Shown: positions 35,599-43,987, counted from the stretch's first letter. The stretch: DNA of 64,000 nt from Deltaproteobacteria bacterium (GCA_019307815.1 JAFDIV010000018.1:1-64000); one strand, 5' to 3'. Program-made: numbers and translations. The notes: generated from the sequence alone by a model not told the origin.

Positions 35599-36350
35599 GG
35601 GTGGTGGGACTTGGCCCTGGCAGCCCTGAGTACCTTGCCCCTAAAGCAAGGGAGGTGCTTGAGCGGGCTGAGGTCATTATCGGTTACAAGGGCTATATAG
35701 GGCTAATAGAGCGTGACCTTTTACTGGGCAAGGAAGTAATTGCGACCGGTATGACCCAGGAACTGGATCGTTGCCATGCCGCAATAGATAGCAGCCTAAA
35801 GGGTAAGAGCACTGCGGTTGTTTGCAGCGGGGACCCAGGTGTATATGGCATGGCAGGTTTGATCCTTGAGCTCCTGGAAAGAAGAGACTACTACGCTGAA
35901 ATAGATGTGGAGATTATTCCAGGGATTCCTGCCCTTGCTGCTGCGGCGGCATTACTTGGTGCACCTCTTATGCATGACTTTGCAGTAATCAGCCTCAGCG
36001 ACCTTCTCACCCCTTGGGAGATAATTGAAAAGAGGATAGGGGCTGCCCTTGAGGCTGACTTTGTTCTAGTTCTTTACAACCCCAGATCAAAAAAGAGGGA
36101 TTGGCAGCTCAAGAGGGCTATGGACATGGTTATCGAGCACAGAGGAGCAAAGGTGCCGGTTGGGGTTGTGAGAAATGCCATGCGCGAGGGCCAGGAAGTG
36201 GGCGCGTGTCCTGCCTCAGAGCTTAGAGTTGAGGCAATTGATATGCTTTCCATTGTCCTTGTGGGTAACTCCACGACATGTCTATCAATGGGAAAAATGG
36301 TTACGCCAAGGGGCTATCTGGAAAAGTATGATTTTTCTTTATCGGGCTAG
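35595..36350 (+). CDS. cbiH: Precorrin-3B C17-methyltransferase (ring contraction)
   Basis: CbiH methylates C-17 and drives ring contraction. The protein (about 251 residues from TTG 35595) has VVGLGPGSPEYLAPKARE, IGYKGYIGLI, VVCSGDPGVYGMAGLI and VEIIPGIPALAAAAALLG. I choose TTG at 35595, overlapping the cbiG stop, because it starts exactly at the family's first strand; an ATG at 35499 would add 32 non-conserved residues inside cbiG. It ends the operon; no clear terminator is seen, and 36351-36480 shows no gene. Confidence 0.9.
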   Translation: MRVVGLGPGSPEYLAPKAREVLERAEVIIGYKGYIGLIERDLLLGKEVIATGMTQELDRCHAAIDSSLKGKSTAVVCSGDPGVYGMAGLILELLERRDYYAEIDVEIIPGIPALAAAAALLGAPLMHDFAVISLSDLLTPWEIIEKRIGAALEADFVLVLYNPRSKKRDWQLKRAMDMVIEHRGAKVPVGVVRNAMREGQEVGACPASELRVEAIDMLSIVLVGNSTTCLSMGKMVTPRGYLEKYDFSLSG

Positions 36351-36480
36351 CTCCTCAGCATCAAGGATCTCTTCTACGGGTGTCATTTGGCGGGAATCAA
36401 ACGCAAGCAAAGGCGGGGGCCAATAGAGTCCCTGTACTTGCATTTGGATTGAGAGCGGACTAGTGGCTGCCTATTTTCCA

Positions 36481-36510
36481 TTGACAATGTTGGCGGCCTT
36501 TTGTTACAGA
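36481..36510 (+). promoter_or_regulatory. Promoter of riboswitch 3
   Basis: A perfect TTGACA (36481-36486) is followed after 17-18 bases by TTACAG or TACAGA (36504-36510), a weak -10. The aptamer begins about 20 bases later. Confidence 0.6.
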
Positions 36511-36529
36511 AACAAAAGATAAGTAACCT

Positions 36530-36892
36530 AGGTGCTGTAAAAGGCTTAATAGGGAACCCGGTGAGAGTCCGGGACCGGCCCGCGGCTGTGAGTGGGGACG
36601 AAAGCCGCAACATGGATATTCGTTAAGTGGTTAAATAGTTGAATAGTTAAATCGTTAAATAGTTTATTGGCGGGTGTCCATGTAAAGCCACTGTCCGGCA
36701 CTCAACTTAGAGAGGAAATTAACGCAGAACGAAGATTTCGCATATGATAGAGGAACACACCTAACGGAGAGGCTTCGTTTATGAGTTGAGTGCCGGATGG
36801 GAAGGCGCGGTGAGCCCTGTTGAATTTCCCGAGAGGGGAGCCTATTCAACAGGGCAAGTAGGGTGATCCACGAGTCAGAAGACCTGCCTGGG
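36530..36892 (+). promoter_or_regulatory. Cobalamin riboswitch 3 (controls porin-cbiK-ABC-cbiL operon)
   Basis: Canonical pieces in order: AGGTGC, TTAATAGGGAACCC, GGTGAGAGTCCGGGACCGGCC, GGGGACGAAAGCCGCAAC, B12 box AAAGCCACTG (ending 36693), GGGAAGGCGCGG and AGTCAGAAGACCTGCCTG. The variable arm at 36694-36797 has a perfect 14-bp stem (TCCGGCACTCAACT/AGTTGAGTGCCGGA) and a loop closely similar to that in riboswitch 1. A further hairpin (CCCTGTTGAAT/ATTCAACAGGG, about 36812-36855) is inserted before the closing helix. Confidence 0.95.
36604..36693 (+). repeat. Shared 90-nt riboswitch block, copy 3
   Basis: Differs from copies 1 and 2 by one base (GTGGTTA for GTGGTTG) in the 8-base repeat loop. 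The stem bases and B12 box are unchanged. Confidence 0.9.
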
Positions 36893-36960
36893 TGTGTGGA
36901 AGGCATGAATCCTCGCGGAGCGGGATAGTGCCTTAGAGATCTCGAGGATAAAAACGGGAC

Positions 36961-36999
36961 ATCCCCGGATCGATTTATGTGTCGGTCCGGGGATTTTTT
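36961..36999 (+). terminator. Riboswitch-controlled intrinsic terminator
   Basis: ATCCCCGGA and TCCGGGGAT form the stem, followed by seven T. It is nearly the same as the terminator after riboswitch 2, pointing to a common origin of the two control regions. Confidence 0.9.
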
Positions 37000-37087
37000 T
37001 GGAAGAAAGGGGGTGATAGTGGGTTCTGATATCAAGGTGGTAAGCTCGGCACGAACAAATTCAAAGGGCTATGATCAAGGTTAAGGT

Positions 37088-37133
37088 GAACAGGAGGGAT
37101 AGAGCCTGCAAGCGAAATGCTGCCCTCCTGTTC
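37088..37133 (+). other. Leader hairpin before the porin gene
   Basis: GAACAGGAGGG (37088-37098) and CCCTCCTGTTC (37123-37133) pair perfectly over 11 bases. No T run follows, so it is not an intrinsic terminator. It lies in the unusually long leader (37000-37232) between the riboswitch terminator and the porin. Confidence 0.5.
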
Positions 37134-37232
37134 CCAACCTGCCAAAACGAGTAACCCTAATGAGGAGACCCGATTGGCATAAATAAAAGAATAACACCGG
37201 GCCTCCTCGATGTAAAGGAGGTGAGTAAGATA

Positions 37233-38474
37233 ATGAAAAAATGGACTGGACTTATGGCGGTTTTTGCAAGCTTCTTTTTGTTTAACTGTATGTCCTACGC
37301 ACAAGAGATTTCAACCTCTGAGATCAGAAAAGAGTTGAACGAGTTGAAGATTAGGATCAACAAGTTAGAGCAAGAACTGTCACGTAAAGACAGGGAGATT
37401 GAAAAGTTAAAGGCGAAAGTGGAAAGCTCTACAAGGTCATCTGCCAGTGAAGAGGCCAAGGAGGAATGGTTTAACAGGGTAAAATTGTCAGGCGTTATAG
37501 AGGTTGAGGCCAGCAGTGAAAGAAACAAGGTGAAAGACCCTGCTTCTGGTAAGTCCTCAACAACGAGGGATGACGATCTGACTTTGGCCACTGTAGAGCT
37601 TCACGCTGATGCCCAAATCAATAAATATACAAAGGGACACATTGTTTTTATATATGAGGAGGATGAAGATGAGGACCGGGTGAGAATTGATGAAGGCACC
37701 ATCCGGCTGGGAGGGATTGAACAAACCTATAATCTCTATCTGCAGGCTGGCAAGTATTACCCTCACTTTGGTGAACTGAACACATGGTTTATTTCAGATC
37801 CACTCACTCTTGAGGTCTTTGAAATCCAGGAATCGGCCGTAGAGGCCGGGTACGAGGGCGAGTGGTTTTCTGCGGGAGCCGGAATTTTCCACGGAGACGT
37901 GCAGAAAGTAGGAGACGATGAAAGCAGGCTCAAGGGCTTTTTTGCTGACCTGAACTTCCACAATCCTGAAGGCACCATGGGCGGAGTGTCATTGCTGGCA
38001 GGTGCGTCATATATGGACAATGTTGCCGACACTGACACTCTCCAGGATGAAGTCAACCAGATAAAAGATTATGTTGACGGCCTGGCTCTGTACCTGGTGG
38101 CCGACTATGGCAAATTCAGCTTTGGGGCGGAGTACATCACCGCACTGGATGATTTCAGGGCAGGAGAAATGGCCTATGCAGTGGACCGCAATGGCAATGC
38201 CAGAAAAAGTTCACCTGCTGCCTGGAATTTTGAGTTTGCTTACAGGCCGGTGGATCCACTGCAGTTGGCAGTAAAGTATGAAGGAACAAAGGACCTTTTT
38301 GGCCTGTATCCGGAAAAACAATACGGGGTGGCGATAAGTTATGATCTGTTTGAATCCACCACCCTGTCCGCAGAGTATCTCCATGGTGATTACGATGATA
38401 ACAATCAGAATTCAGATGGAGATATCGCGGATTCAAGAGACGCTGTTACCCTCCAGCTTGCGATTGAATTCTAG
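37233..38474 (+). CDS. Outer-membrane porin with coiled-coil N-terminus (LbtU-like)
   Basis: About 413 residues. A signal peptide (KKWTGLMAVFASFFLFNCMS, cut near YAQ) is followed by a coiled coil at about 25-65 (IRKELNELKIRINKLEQELS) and a beta-barrel with many alternating strands, ending in the aromatic AVTLQLAIEF typical of outer-membrane proteins. The architecture fits the LbtU family, whose studied member takes up a siderophore without TonB. Here it is the first gene behind a cobalamin riboswitch, ahead of cbiK and an importer, so a corrinoid, tetrapyrrole or cobalt chelate is a likelier cargo. GTG 37221 lies inside the ribosome site; ATG 37233 is preferred. Confidence 0.8.
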   Translation: MKKWTGLMAVFASFFLFNCMSYAQEISTSEIRKELNELKIRINKLEQELSRKDREIEKLKAKVESSTRSSASEEAKEEWFNRVKLSGVIEVEASSERNKVKDPASGKSSTTRDDDLTLATVELHADAQINKYTKGHIVFIYEEDEDEDRVRIDEGTIRLGGIEQTYNLYLQAGKYYPHFGELNTWFISDPLTLEVFEIQESAVEAGYEGEWFSAGAGIFHGDVQKVGDDESRLKGFFADLNFHNPEGTMGGVSLLAGASYMDNVADTDTLQDEVNQIKDYVDGLALYLVADYGKFSFGAEYITALDDFRAGEMAYAVDRNGNARKSSPAAWNFEFAYRPVDPLQLAVKYEGTKDLFGLYPEKQYGVAISYDLFESTTLSAEYLHGDYDDNNQNSDGDIADSRDAVTLQLAIEF

Positions 38475-38535
38475 ACGGGGGCCATCGTAAAAACATGAAA
38501 CGAAAGGGAGCAATAGAGTAAAGGAGGTTGAGATA

Positions 38536-39510
38536 ATGAAAAGGCTAGGTATTGCACTTGTAATTTTTACGCTTGTGTTTGCTATTGCGTCAGCGGGCCT
38601 TGCAATGGGGCCCAGGCAAGACAAAAAGGCAATTGTGATCGCGTGTTTTGGTACAACATATCCTTCGGCGCTGGTTGCTATAACAAATATCCAAAACCAA
38701 GTAAAAAAGGCATTTCCCGGGGTAAAGGTGAAGTTGGCCTTTACTTCCAATATCATTAGGAATATCTGGCATAATCGTCAGGGCGATGACAAATTCTTTT
38801 CCCAACACAAAGACATCCCCAGAGATATCGTCTATGTAAAGGGCCCCCTTGCCACTATAGCCGATCTTCAGGATGAGGGATACAGGACTATTATTGTTCA
38901 GCCTACCCATATCTATGCGGGTGAGGAGTATGCTGACCTTACTTCTTATGTGGAGGGACTCAATTCCATTAAGACCATCAAGGCAAAGTACATGCCGTTT
39001 AAAAAGCTGGTGCTGGGAAGGCCACTGCTCGGCAAACCCGGAGCGCAATATGATTACCACGAAGACTTTATCCCCGCGGCAAAGGCCCTGGCCGGTGACG
39101 TGGCAATGGCCAGGAAAAACTATGCAGCCCTCGTGTACATGGGGCATGGTAATGAATTCTACAGCACAGGAGTTTACATAGAATTTCAGCAGGCCATGAG
39201 AAAGATGTATCCAGACATTCCTATATTTATTGGGACAGTTGAGGGATTCCCCTCCTTGGCAGATGTAGTGAGGGGCCTTACACATGTGGGAGTAAAGAAA
39301 ATGGTATTGAAGCCATTTATGATAGTTGCTGGTGATCATGCCAACAACGACATGGCTGGCAATGATTCAGATTCATGGAAGATGGTAATTAAATCTAAAG
39401 GCATCAAGGTGATAACCGTGATTCATGGTTTAGGAGAGAACAATGATATTGCCAATATTTTCGTACAGCATATAAGGGATGTAGCCAAAGATAATAATAT
39501 AGAGCTTTAG
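38536..39510 (+). CDS. cbiK: Sirohydrochlorin cobaltochelatase with signal peptide (CbiK)
   Basis: CbiK inserts cobalt into sirohydrochlorin, the first committed step of anaerobic B12 synthesis. The 324-residue protein begins with a clear signal peptide (IALVIFTLVFAIASAGLA, cut after about residue 23), so it is probably periplasmic, as reported for one CbiK of Desulfovibrio vulgaris. The chelatase core follows: ACFGTTYPSA, His125 in VQPTHIYAGEEY, His204 in MGHGNEFYS and His268 in VAGDHANNDM, the likely metal-binding histidines. GGAGG precedes ATG 38536. It lies in a riboswitch-controlled operon with porin and importer genes and four bases before the permease. Confidence 0.95.
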   Translation: MKRLGIALVIFTLVFAIASAGLAMGPRQDKKAIVIACFGTTYPSALVAITNIQNQVKKAFPGVKVKLAFTSNIIRNIWHNRQGDDKFFSQHKDIPRDIVYVKGPLATIADLQDEGYRTIIVQPTHIYAGEEYADLTSYVEGLNSIKTIKAKYMPFKKLVLGRPLLGKPGAQYDYHEDFIPAAKALAGDVAMARKNYAALVYMGHGNEFYSTGVYIEFQQAMRKMYPDIPIFIGTVEGFPSLADVVRGLTHVGVKKMVLKPFMIVAGDHANNDMAGNDSDSWKMVIKSKGIKVITVIHGLGENNDIANIFVQHIRDVAKDNNIEL

Positions 39511-39513
39511 ACA

Positions 39514-40557
39514 ATGATGAAGACCTCACGGGCTGGAGCTATGAATTGGCTCCAGCCAATGCTCCTGTTTTTACTCTTTGGGCTTATTATCCTGTCAGCT
39601 GGGATGGGGTATATACGGATTTCGTTTCTTGAGGTACTAAAGATTGTAATCTGGAAATTAACAGGCGACAGGAGCTTTTTACGCGGTATTGACAGTACAT
39701 TACCTTATGTTGTGTTGGAAGTAAGGCTTCCGCGAATATTGACCTCGGCTATTGTAGGTTCAGGCCTTTCCCTGGCCGGTATAGTCTTCCAAGGCATATT
39801 GCTAAACCCGTTGGCCGATCCTTACACACTGGGCATATCTGCAGGGGCCGCGTTTGGAGCATCCATAGCCCTTTTGTTTGGTATAGCATGGCTCGGTGTT
39901 TACACCGTGCCAATGTTTGCCTTTGTCGGCGCAACGGCTACCCTGGCGGCCGTACTGTTGATTTCATCATTTGATAGGCAGACATCTTCCAACAATCTTA
40001 TCCTGGCCGGGATTATAGTGTCTGCAATACTTTCAGCAGGAGTGAGTTTTATCAAGTATGTGGCAGATGAACAGGTGTCCATAATCATATTCTGGTTAAT
40101 GGGCAGTTTTGCCTCAAAGTCATGGACTGATGTATTACTGACCTTGTTGTTTGTAATGTTAGGCGCTGGGGTCTGCTTTTTCTTTGCCCGGGACCTTAAT
40201 GTAATGAGCCTGGGCGATCGCTCAGCTAGCTCATTGGGGATTGAGACAAACAGGGTGAGAATACTCCTGTTGGTTACAGCATCTTTGATTACTGCGGCCT
40301 GTGTGTCAGTCTCGGGGATAATTGGGTTCGTGGGGCTGGTTGTTCCGCATTTGATGCGTTTCCTCGTTGGGCCTGATAACAGAAAATTGGTGCCAGCATC
40401 TATATTGGCAGGGGCCATATTGCTGTTGTGTGCGGATACCATTACAAGGGCAGTACTGCCTTCGGAGATTCCAATAGGTGTTTTGACTGCCCTCATAGGT
40501 GGGCCTTTTTTCTGCTTTATTTTCAGAAGGCAGCGGGCAATGAGGGTCTACGGGTAA
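39514..40557 (+). CDS. ABC importer permease, BtuC/FecCD family
   Basis: A 347-residue inner-membrane protein with about ten helices, of the type II importer family that carries cobalamin, haem and siderophores. Family marks: LEVRLPRILTSAIVGSGLSL then AGIVFQGILLNPLADPYTLG, GISAGAAFGAS, and GFVGLVVPHLMRFLVGPDNR. It pairs with the ATPase that starts two bases after it. Riboswitch control and cbiK/cbiL in the same operon point to a corrinoid or a precursor as substrate. Confidence 0.92.
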   Translation: MMKTSRAGAMNWLQPMLLFLLFGLIILSAGMGYIRISFLEVLKIVIWKLTGDRSFLRGIDSTLPYVVLEVRLPRILTSAIVGSGLSLAGIVFQGILLNPLADPYTLGISAGAAFGASIALLFGIAWLGVYTVPMFAFVGATATLAAVLLISSFDRQTSSNNLILAGIIVSAILSAGVSFIKYVADEQVSIIIFWLMGSFASKSWTDVLLTLLFVMLGAGVCFFFARDLNVMSLGDRSASSLGIETNRVRILLLVTASLITAACVSVSGIIGFVGLVVPHLMRFLVGPDNRKLVPASILAGAILLLCADTITRAVLPSEIPIGVLTALIGGPFFCFIFRRQRAMRVYG

Positions 40558-40558
40558 T

Positions 40559-41377
40559 ATGGACAAAGTGCCGGTATTCAGAATAGCTGATATAAGCTTT
40601 TCATACGGCAATGTGTCGGTGTTAAGACACGTGTCTTTAGAAATGAGAGAGGGGAATTTTTATGGAATCCTGGGACCAAATGGATCTGGCAAGACTACCT
40701 TATTGGATGTGATGGCTGGGATCAAGGCTCCGGATTCGGGCAGGGTGTTGTTTAAGGGAAAGGACATAAGAAACTATAACAAGAAGGAGCTGGCAAAAGG
40801 TATAGCCTTGGTGCCCCAAGAGTTTTATATAAACTTCCCTTTCACGGTAAAAGAAATTGTGCTTATGGGCAGACACCCATATATGCCAAGGTTCGGGGCA
40901 GCCTCAGCAGATGACATAGAAATGGTTCACTATACCATGAGGCTCATAGAAATAGAGGATTTTCAAGACAGATATGTTACAGAGCTCAGCGGAGGGGAAA
41001 AGCAAAGGGTGGTCTTTGCAAGAGCGCTTGCACAGGATACCCCTGTCCTCATGTTAGATGAAGGCACATCTAACATGGACATCCGGCATACCTTGAAGAT
41101 TCTGGGGATAGCGAGGCACAAAGTCAGAAAAGACAACAGGACAGTTATTGCAGCAATGCATGACTTGAATCTGGCTGCGCAGTTCTGTGACCACCTGGTC
41201 TTTTTAAAGGATGGGAAAATAGTTGCCCAGGGTCCCATTGATACTGTACTTAATGAACAAAATGTTAAACAGACGTTTGAAGTAGAGGCAAAAATTTATT
41301 TTGATGAGTACTCATCTTCAAGGCGGGTGGCTTATAGAATAGGGCCAACGCCTGCGCCTATCCGCCGTAAGGCCTAA
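40559..41377 (+). CDS. ABC importer ATPase, BtuD/FepC family
   Basis: A 272-residue cytoplasmic ATPase. Walker A GPNGSGKTT (about 39-47), Q-loop VPQEF, signature LSGGEKQR, Walker B VLMLDEG (the usual proline after DE is replaced by glycine) and the switch histidine in AAMHDLNLA are all present. It energises the permease encoded immediately upstream. Confidence 0.93.
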   Translation: MDKVPVFRIADISFSYGNVSVLRHVSLEMREGNFYGILGPNGSGKTTLLDVMAGIKAPDSGRVLFKGKDIRNYNKKELAKGIALVPQEFYINFPFTVKEIVLMGRHPYMPRFGAASADDIEMVHYTMRLIEIEDFQDRYVTELSGGEKQRVVFARALAQDTPVLMLDEGTSNMDIRHTLKILGIARHKVRKDNRTVIAAMHDLNLAAQFCDHLVFLKDGKIVAQGPIDTVLNEQNVKQTFEVEAKIYFDEYSSSRRVAYRIGPTPAPIRRKA

Positions 41378-41416
41378 AATCAGTGGGGTATATGCACAAA
41401 ATATAAGAGGTTAGTC

Positions 41417-42826
41417 ATGAGATTTGGGAGATATCTTGTTTGCGCACTTTTCTTTTTTTTGGGAATCACAGCGGCTGATGCCTCGACCCTAAGCTTTATT
41501 GATAGATCAGGCAACAAGATAACAGTGACAAAACCATTTCACAGAATCATCTCTCTTTATGGCGCCCATTCTGAGAATCTTTTTTCATTAGGGCTTGATA
41601 AGGAAGTAATCGGGGTTTCAAAGAATGAGGCATACCCGCCGTTGGCCCTCAAAAAGCCGGTGTTTAGTTACCATGATGATGCTGAAAAATTCTTGGCAGC
41701 CCGGCCAGACCTGGTTCTGATCAGGCCCATGATCGCCAGGGGCTACCCCAACTTGGTGTTGAAGCTCCAGCAGGCTGGCATTTGTGTGGTCTCATTGCAA
41801 CCAAACACAGTTCAGGAGATGTTTTCATACTGGAAAACACTGGGCTTGCTTACAGGGAGAGAGAAAGAGGCCGAGGAGATGATAACAAGGTTTAAACAGG
41901 GGCTCAAAAGGATCGAGTCACTTGTTGACAAGATACCTCCTTCAAGGAGAAAAAGGGTATATTTTGAATCGATCCATAGCAAGATGAAGACCTTTGCTCC
42001 ATCTTCCATTGCTATCTTCGCCTTAAAAAGCGCTGGAGGGATAAATGTGGCAGCCGATGCCCATGCCAGGCATGGGACGAATATAGCCGCGTATGGTAAA
42101 GAGAGAATTCTGTCCCACGCCCATGAGATTGACGTTTATCTGGCCCAACGTGGGGCCATGAACCATGTAACTGTCCGGAAGATCAAGGAGGAGCCTGGAT
42201 TTGGCGCCATAAAAGCCGTAAGGGACGGCAAGATATTTATCATTGATGAAAAAATAGTATCCCGCCCCACCATGAGGCTATTAGACGGAATCTACGAAAT
42301 TGGCAGGTTCCTTTATCCTTCAGTATTCAATGATGTATCGAGTTTTTTGCACAAGCAGAGGCTAACAAGGGCCGAATTTGCAGAGATGTTTGTAAAGATG
42401 ATGAACATTGCATTAAAGACACCCGACTATAGGCGTGACATTGCAAAGAGATCAAGGGCAGTTCACAGGTATGGTGATTTTAAGGACGTGGATTACTGGG
42501 GCAATAATTACAAATTTATTGAAACAGCAGTTTACAGGGGCCTTTTTCCAAATGTCAAAAAGGATATGTTTTTTCCTAATAGATTCGTAAAACGATCCAC
42601 AGTGGCATATGCCCTGTTCATGTATTTTGATTTTCCTGAGCCCACAGCCAATATCACTATTTCAGATGTCAAGGACTCTGATCCACTATTTGAGCAGATA
42701 CGAGCCGTGGTTGATTTGGGCATCATGCCTGTCAATTCCCAAGGTGCCTTTATACCAGGAGGAAACTTGTCGGGAAAGGAACTGTACAGAATATTGACCA
42801 ATGCAAAGCAAGTGACAGGACAGTAA
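41417..42826 (+). CDS. Periplasmic binding protein with C-terminal SLH-like domains
   Basis: Residues 1-22 form a signal peptide. Residues about 25-300 are a BtuF/TroA-type class III binding protein (KITVTKPFHRIISLYGAHSE, LAARPDLVLIRPM, VSLQPNTVQEMFSYWKTLGL). From about residue 316 a 154-residue extension has the signature of S-layer homology repeats: LTRAEFAEMF, then FKDVDYWGNNYKFIETAVYR with RGLFPN and VKRSTVAYALFMYFD, and a third diverged unit ending LSGKELYRIL. Family members normally end at 270-300 residues, so this is a fusion. It may tether the binding protein to the cell wall or outer membrane close to the porin. Confidence 0.85.
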   Translation: MRFGRYLVCALFFFLGITAADASTLSFIDRSGNKITVTKPFHRIISLYGAHSENLFSLGLDKEVIGVSKNEAYPPLALKKPVFSYHDDAEKFLAARPDLVLIRPMIARGYPNLVLKLQQAGICVVSLQPNTVQEMFSYWKTLGLLTGREKEAEEMITRFKQGLKRIESLVDKIPPSRRKRVYFESIHSKMKTFAPSSIAIFALKSAGGINVAADAHARHGTNIAAYGKERILSHAHEIDVYLAQRGAMNHVTVRKIKEEPGFGAIKAVRDGKIFIIDEKIVSRPTMRLLDGIYEIGRFLYPSVFNDVSSFLHKQRLTRAEFAEMFVKMMNIALKTPDYRRDIAKRSRAVHRYGDFKDVDYWGNNYKFIETAVYRGLFPNVKKDMFFPNRFVKRSTVAYALFMYFDFPEPTANITISDVKDSDPLFEQIRAVVDLGIMPVNSQGAFIPGGNLSGKELYRILTNAKQVTGQ

Positions 42827-42835
42827 GGAAGCAAA

Positions 42836-43570
42836 ATGCCTTCTACTGGCACTTTATATGGAGTTGGCGTAGGGCCAGGAGACCCTGGGCTTATAACATT
42901 AAAGGCTGTTGATATCCTGAAAAGGGTGGATGTGGTGTTTGCGGCTTCATCCACCAAAAACCACTATTCCCTTGCCATGAATATTGCCTCTAGGGTTGTT
43001 TCAAAACATATCCCTGTATTGTTTCTGAAATTCCCAATGACCCGAGACAGAGAGAGGCTTAAAAAGGCCTGGGACAGTAATGCAAAGGAGATATTAGAGC
43101 ATATTAGAAAAGGCAAAGATGTAGCCTACATCACCCTTGGAGATCCCATGACATATAGCACATTTGGTTATATTATGCAGGCAATTCAAAGGCTGGACCC
43201 TTCGGTTCCCGTAAGTATTGTGCCAGGAATCACTTCCTACCATGCCGCCGCAGCAGCATCCCGACACATAATTGCAGAGGCAGAGGAGTCTTTTACTGTG
43301 GTCTCAGGGGCCCTTGGGGCCGAGCAATTAAGACGCATAATCCACCATACGGACAACGTAGTTATGTTAAAGGTCTACCGGAACTACAAAGAAATTTTGG
43401 ATGAAATAAATCGCCTAGGTCTTACAAGATGCACTAAGCTGATTTCCCGTTGCGGCCTCGAGGATGAACATATTGTATATAACCTGGATAACTGCCGGGA
43501 TAAGATGCCCCCTTACCTGTCTTTGCTCCTTATCAAGAAGAAGGGGCTAAAGGAGGAAGATGAAACATAA
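42836..43570 (+). CDS. cbiL: Cobalt-precorrin-2 C20-methyltransferase
   Basis: A 244-residue tetrapyrrole methylase that adds the C-20 methyl right after cobalt insertion. Marks: LYGVGVGPGDPGLITLKAVD at the start, VVFAASSTKN, AYITLGDPMTYSTFGYIMQA and VSIVPGITSYHAAAAAS. It supplies the methyltransferase missing from the cbi operon at 27.8-36.3 kb and directly follows cbiK in the pathway, in an operon that also holds cbiK and an importer. Confidence 0.95.
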   Translation: MPSTGTLYGVGVGPGDPGLITLKAVDILKRVDVVFAASSTKNHYSLAMNIASRVVSKHIPVLFLKFPMTRDRERLKKAWDSNAKEILEHIRKGKDVAYITLGDPMTYSTFGYIMQAIQRLDPSVPVSIVPGITSYHAAAAASRHIIAEAEESFTVVSGALGAEQLRRIIHHTDNVVMLKVYRNYKEILDEINRLGLTRCTKLISRCGLEDEHIVYNLDNCRDKMPPYLSLLLIKKKGLKEEDET

Positions 43571-43670
43571 GGGGAAGCAGAGTTCTTGTTCGTGGGGTTA
43601 AGAAGAATGCTGCTTAGTCTGGGATTTTTGGCATAATGGGCCGTTAAAAATCTCGGAGGACAAATATAAC

Positions 43671-43901
43671 GTGCAAGGGAAAAAGGCTTTTGCCTTTGTG
43701 GATTACAGTATTTGCAATCCCCGGCAGTGTAATGCTGAAGAGGGCATTTGCTGGTCAGTAAAGGCGTGTACGCACAAGGTGATTAAACAGATAGATGGGG
43801 CGTTTGAACCCCCTGTTGTATTCCAGGACCTGTGTATGGGTTGCTGGGACTGCATTGAAGCATGCCCCTTGTCGGCTGTTCAAATGCGTGAAATTTTATG
43901 A
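43671..43901 (+). CDS. Small ferredoxin-like 4Fe-4S protein
   Basis: A 76-residue protein starting at GTG 43671 with GGAGG ten bases upstream. Eight cysteines: Cys15, Cys20, Cys27 and Cys33 (an irregular C-x4-C-x6-C-x5-C) and Cys55, Cys58, Cys61 and Cys65 (CMGCWDCIEACP). The N-terminal part (FVDYSICNPRQCNAEEGICW) resembles the iron-sulfur module of RLI/ABCE-type proteins. It follows cbiL and may give electrons for a reductive corrin step or cobalt reduction; that is inference. Confidence 0.85.
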   Translation: MQGKKAFAFVDYSICNPRQCNAEEGICWSVKACTHKVIKQIDGAFEPPVVFQDLCMGCWDCIEACPLSAVQMREIL

Positions 43902-43987
43902 AGGCAAAAAACCTGTAACACAAAAGGCAGAAACCAGCATGATAACGAAGATCCTGCTGAGCTGACCCGCCCCATTTAGCCGCATCA

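Noticed and set aside
36351-36480. Possible remnant of a further cbi gene (such as cbiJ) after cbiH
   Set aside because: No frame shows any corrin-enzyme motif.
37013-37084. GTG-started 23-codon frame just after the riboswitch 3 terminator
   Set aside because: It has a purine-rich upstream stretch but no similarity or counterpart after riboswitch 2; too short to support.
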